Assembly: GCA_049430265.1 (NCBI GenBank)
Contig: JBMTBW010000035.1
Coordinates: forward strand, 1 to 6,617
Source of the DNA: MAG-120802 sp049430265
Lineage (GTDB): Bacteria > Actinomycetota > Actinomycetes > Nanopelagicales > Nanopelagicaceae
Reading direction: 5' to 3'
DNA: 6,617 nucleotides
The notes under the pieces are model-generated. The model was not told the DNA's origin. It saw nothing but the letters and a program-made list of their open reading frames with translations, and ran no database searches. Position numbers and translations under genes: made by a program. Numbering within the stretch: the stretch's first letter is position 1; every line of letters starts with the position of its first letter. Below, piece by piece: positions 5,540 through 6,617 of the stretch.

Positions 5540-6133
5540 ATGATTCAGAATCGATTTAAAGCGCCAGTCACAGCCTTTATTACCCCTAGCTGCAGGTTCT
5601 TACTAAAGATTGGAATAACTGCTAACTGGCTGACTTTTATTGGAGCCTTAGGCAGCTCTCTTAGCGCTCTATATTTTTTCTCTTATGGAGAATTTTTCCT
5701 TGGAACTATCTTTGTTTCAATCTTTGCCCTAAGTGATCTCTTCGATGGAACGATGGCCAGGCTATCTGAGAGGGGAACAACTAAGTGGGGCGCGTTAATT
5801 GATTCAACTCTAGATCGCGCAACTGATGCTGCGATCTATGCTGGAATCATTGCTTATGCCATTTCAGATGGCGATAGAAATTTAGCTCTCCTGGCACTTT
5901 TTGCACTGATTACTGGAGCGCTGATTCCCTACATCAGGGCGAAGGCGGAATCACTTGGAATTGCTTGCAGCGTTGGAATCGCAGAGCGAGCTGAGCGCTT
6001 AATTATCATTTTGACCGCAACTGGCCTTTATGGACTAGGCATTAACCTCTCTTTGGTGGCGGGATTACTACTTATAAATATCTTAGGGATAATTACCATA
6101 GCGCAGCGCTTATTAGTTGTAGCTCGCAGCTAG
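5540..6133 (+). CDS. pgsA: phosphatidylinositol phosphate synthase (CDP-alcohol phosphotransferase)
   Basis: A membrane enzyme expected to join CDP-diacylglycerol and inositol-1-phosphate into phosphatidylinositol phosphate, the entry to phosphatidylinositol and its mannosides. From ATG 5540 it has 197 residues and about six membrane segments. The family signature is D66-x2-D69-G70-x2-A73-R74, then G84-x3-D88-x3-D92. The spacing between AR and G is nine residues, one more than the usual eight. PYIRAKAESLG (130-140) and GIAERAERLI (146-155) are features I associate with the actinobacterial inositol enzymes rather than phosphatidylglycerophosphate synthase. The frame also opens at ATG 5531, adding MYS. 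5540 is preferred because MIQNRFKAPVTAFITP matches the usual N-terminal length and because a -10-like hexamer overlaps 5531. The acyltransferase nine bases downstream, with thrS and HIT upstream, supports this job over a generic PgsA. Confidence 0.9.
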   Translation: MIQNRFKAPVTAFITPSCRFLLKIGITANWLTFIGALGSSLSALYFFSYGEFFLGTIFVSIFALSDLFDGTMARLSERGTTKWGALIDSTLDRATDAAIYAGIIAYAISDGDRNLALLALFALITGALIPYIRAKAESLGIACSVGIAERAERLIIILTATGLYGLGINLSLVAGLLLINILGIITIAQRLLVVARS

Positions 6134-6137
6134 GAAG
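6132..6137 (+). promoter_or_regulatory. ribosome-binding site of the acyltransferase gene
   Basis: AGGAAG begins inside the pgsA stop codon (TAG 6131-6133) and lies five bases before ATG 6143. It is among the clearest Shine-Dalgarno sites in the window and marks an internal operon gene, unlike the lead genes, which lack one. Confidence 0.6.
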
Positions 6138-6142
6138 AAGTA

Positions 6143-6617
6143 ATGATCAAGGATTGGTTAACCTATTTCCTTTATAGCGCCCTCTGGCGATTGGTTAGAA
6201 CTCTGCCCGAGAAAAGCGCTTACTCACTCTTTAACTCTCTTGCCAAGCTTTCATACAGAAGAAATGGCAAGAGAGTCCGAAGGTTGCGCCGCAACTACAC
6301 TCAAGTAAGACCAAATGCGAGCAAGTCTGAGTTAGAAGAGTTAGTTAAATTGGGACTTCAATCTGGGATGCGATATTGGTGCGATACCTTCAGAATTTCA
6401 GATTGGGACAAAGATAAGATTCTAAAAGGCGTAAAGTGTATAAACGATAATTTTCTCTTCGAGCCTGTGGCTAGTAAGCGCGGAGTTATAGTCGCAGTTC
6501 CTCATGCTGGTAATTGGGATCATGCTGGCGCAGTCTTCTCTGTTCGTGGTTTAAAGGTCATCAGCGTTGCCGAACATCTAAAGCCAGATCGTCTCTTTAG
6601 AAGGTTTCTAAAGCATC
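6143..6617 (+). CDS. PatA-like phosphatidylinositol mannoside acyltransferase (partial, 3' end outside window)
   Basis: The first 158 codons of a lysophospholipid-acyltransferase-type protein (LpxL/HtrB superfamily). The catalytic H-x4-D motif is visible as H121 and D126 in PHAGNWDHAGAVF (120-132), preceded by GVIVAVP. SVAEHLKPDRLFRRF (141-155) follows, much like the equivalent segment in actinobacterial PatA. The N-terminus has a mildly hydrophobic, aromatic stretch (4-18) suited to membrane association and a basic patch at about 38-50 (YRRNGKRVRRLRR). Homologues move a fatty acyl chain onto a mannose of phosphatidylinositol mannoside at the inner face of the membrane. The position right after pgsA supports this, and a PimA-type mannosyltransferase would be expected next, beyond the edge. 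The frame is open to base 6617, so the C-terminal half is not seen and acceptor specificity cannot be judged. Confidence 0.88.
   Translation, partial: MIKDWLTYFLYSALWRLVRTLPEKSAYSLFNSLAKLSYRRNGKRVRRLRRNYTQVRPNASKSELEELVKLGLQSGMRYWCDTFRISDWDKDKILKGVKCINDNFLFEPVASKRGVIVAVPHAGNWDHAGAVFSVRGLKVISVAEHLKPDRLFRRFLKH

Overview
The window looks like ordinary chromosomal DNA from a small-genome, AT-leaning actinobacterium. The evidence is the gene order threonyl-tRNA synthetase - HIT protein - phosphatidylinositol-phosphate synthase (pgsA) - PatA-like acyltransferase, which is the actinobacterial phosphatidylinositol-mannoside neighbourhood (in Mycobacterium tuberculosis Rv2614c to Rv2611c, from memory). 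Codons often end in A or T, genes are nearly contiguous, and several starts look leaderless. A freshwater acI-type lineage (Nanopelagicales) would fit, but that placement is inference.

Layout: bases 1-63 hold the last 20 codons of an unidentified gene. After a 129-base gap comes a tight three-gene run: pabB (193-1170), pabC (1170-1946, one-base overlap) and a small PGPGW-type membrane protein (1943-2260, four-base overlap). After 50 bases comes thrS (2311-4335), followed 6 bases later by a HIT-family nucleotide hydrolase/phosphorylase (4342-4872). A reverse-strand gene (4875-5516) converges on the HIT gene with a 2-base gap. Divergent from it is pgsA (start 5540 preferred, to 6133), then a PatA-like acyltransferase (from 6143) that runs off the right edge.

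How the genes work together: PabB and PabC turn chorismate into p-aminobenzoate for folate, but the PabA glutaminase is not here. ThrS charges tRNA-Thr, and the HIT protein may clear diadenosine polyphosphates of the kind aminoacyl-tRNA synthetases make. PgsA and the acyltransferase belong to synthesis of phosphatidylinositol and its mannosides at the membrane.

The most unusual item is the reverse-strand gene. It reads as the back part of an EF-G/EF-G2-type G domain with the P-loop, switch I, DTPGH and the aspartate of NKxD all lost, and it stops where domain II would begin: an apparent pseudo-GTPase inside a lipid/translation gene cluster. The second item is a recurring TANNNT hexamer placed 6-7 bases before the starts of the lead genes, which suggests leaderless transcription. 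At 5523-5532 two such hexamers on opposite strands overlap, so the pseudo-GTPase and pgsA may compete for one promoter site. No RNA genes, mobile elements, CRISPR arrays or long repeats were seen.
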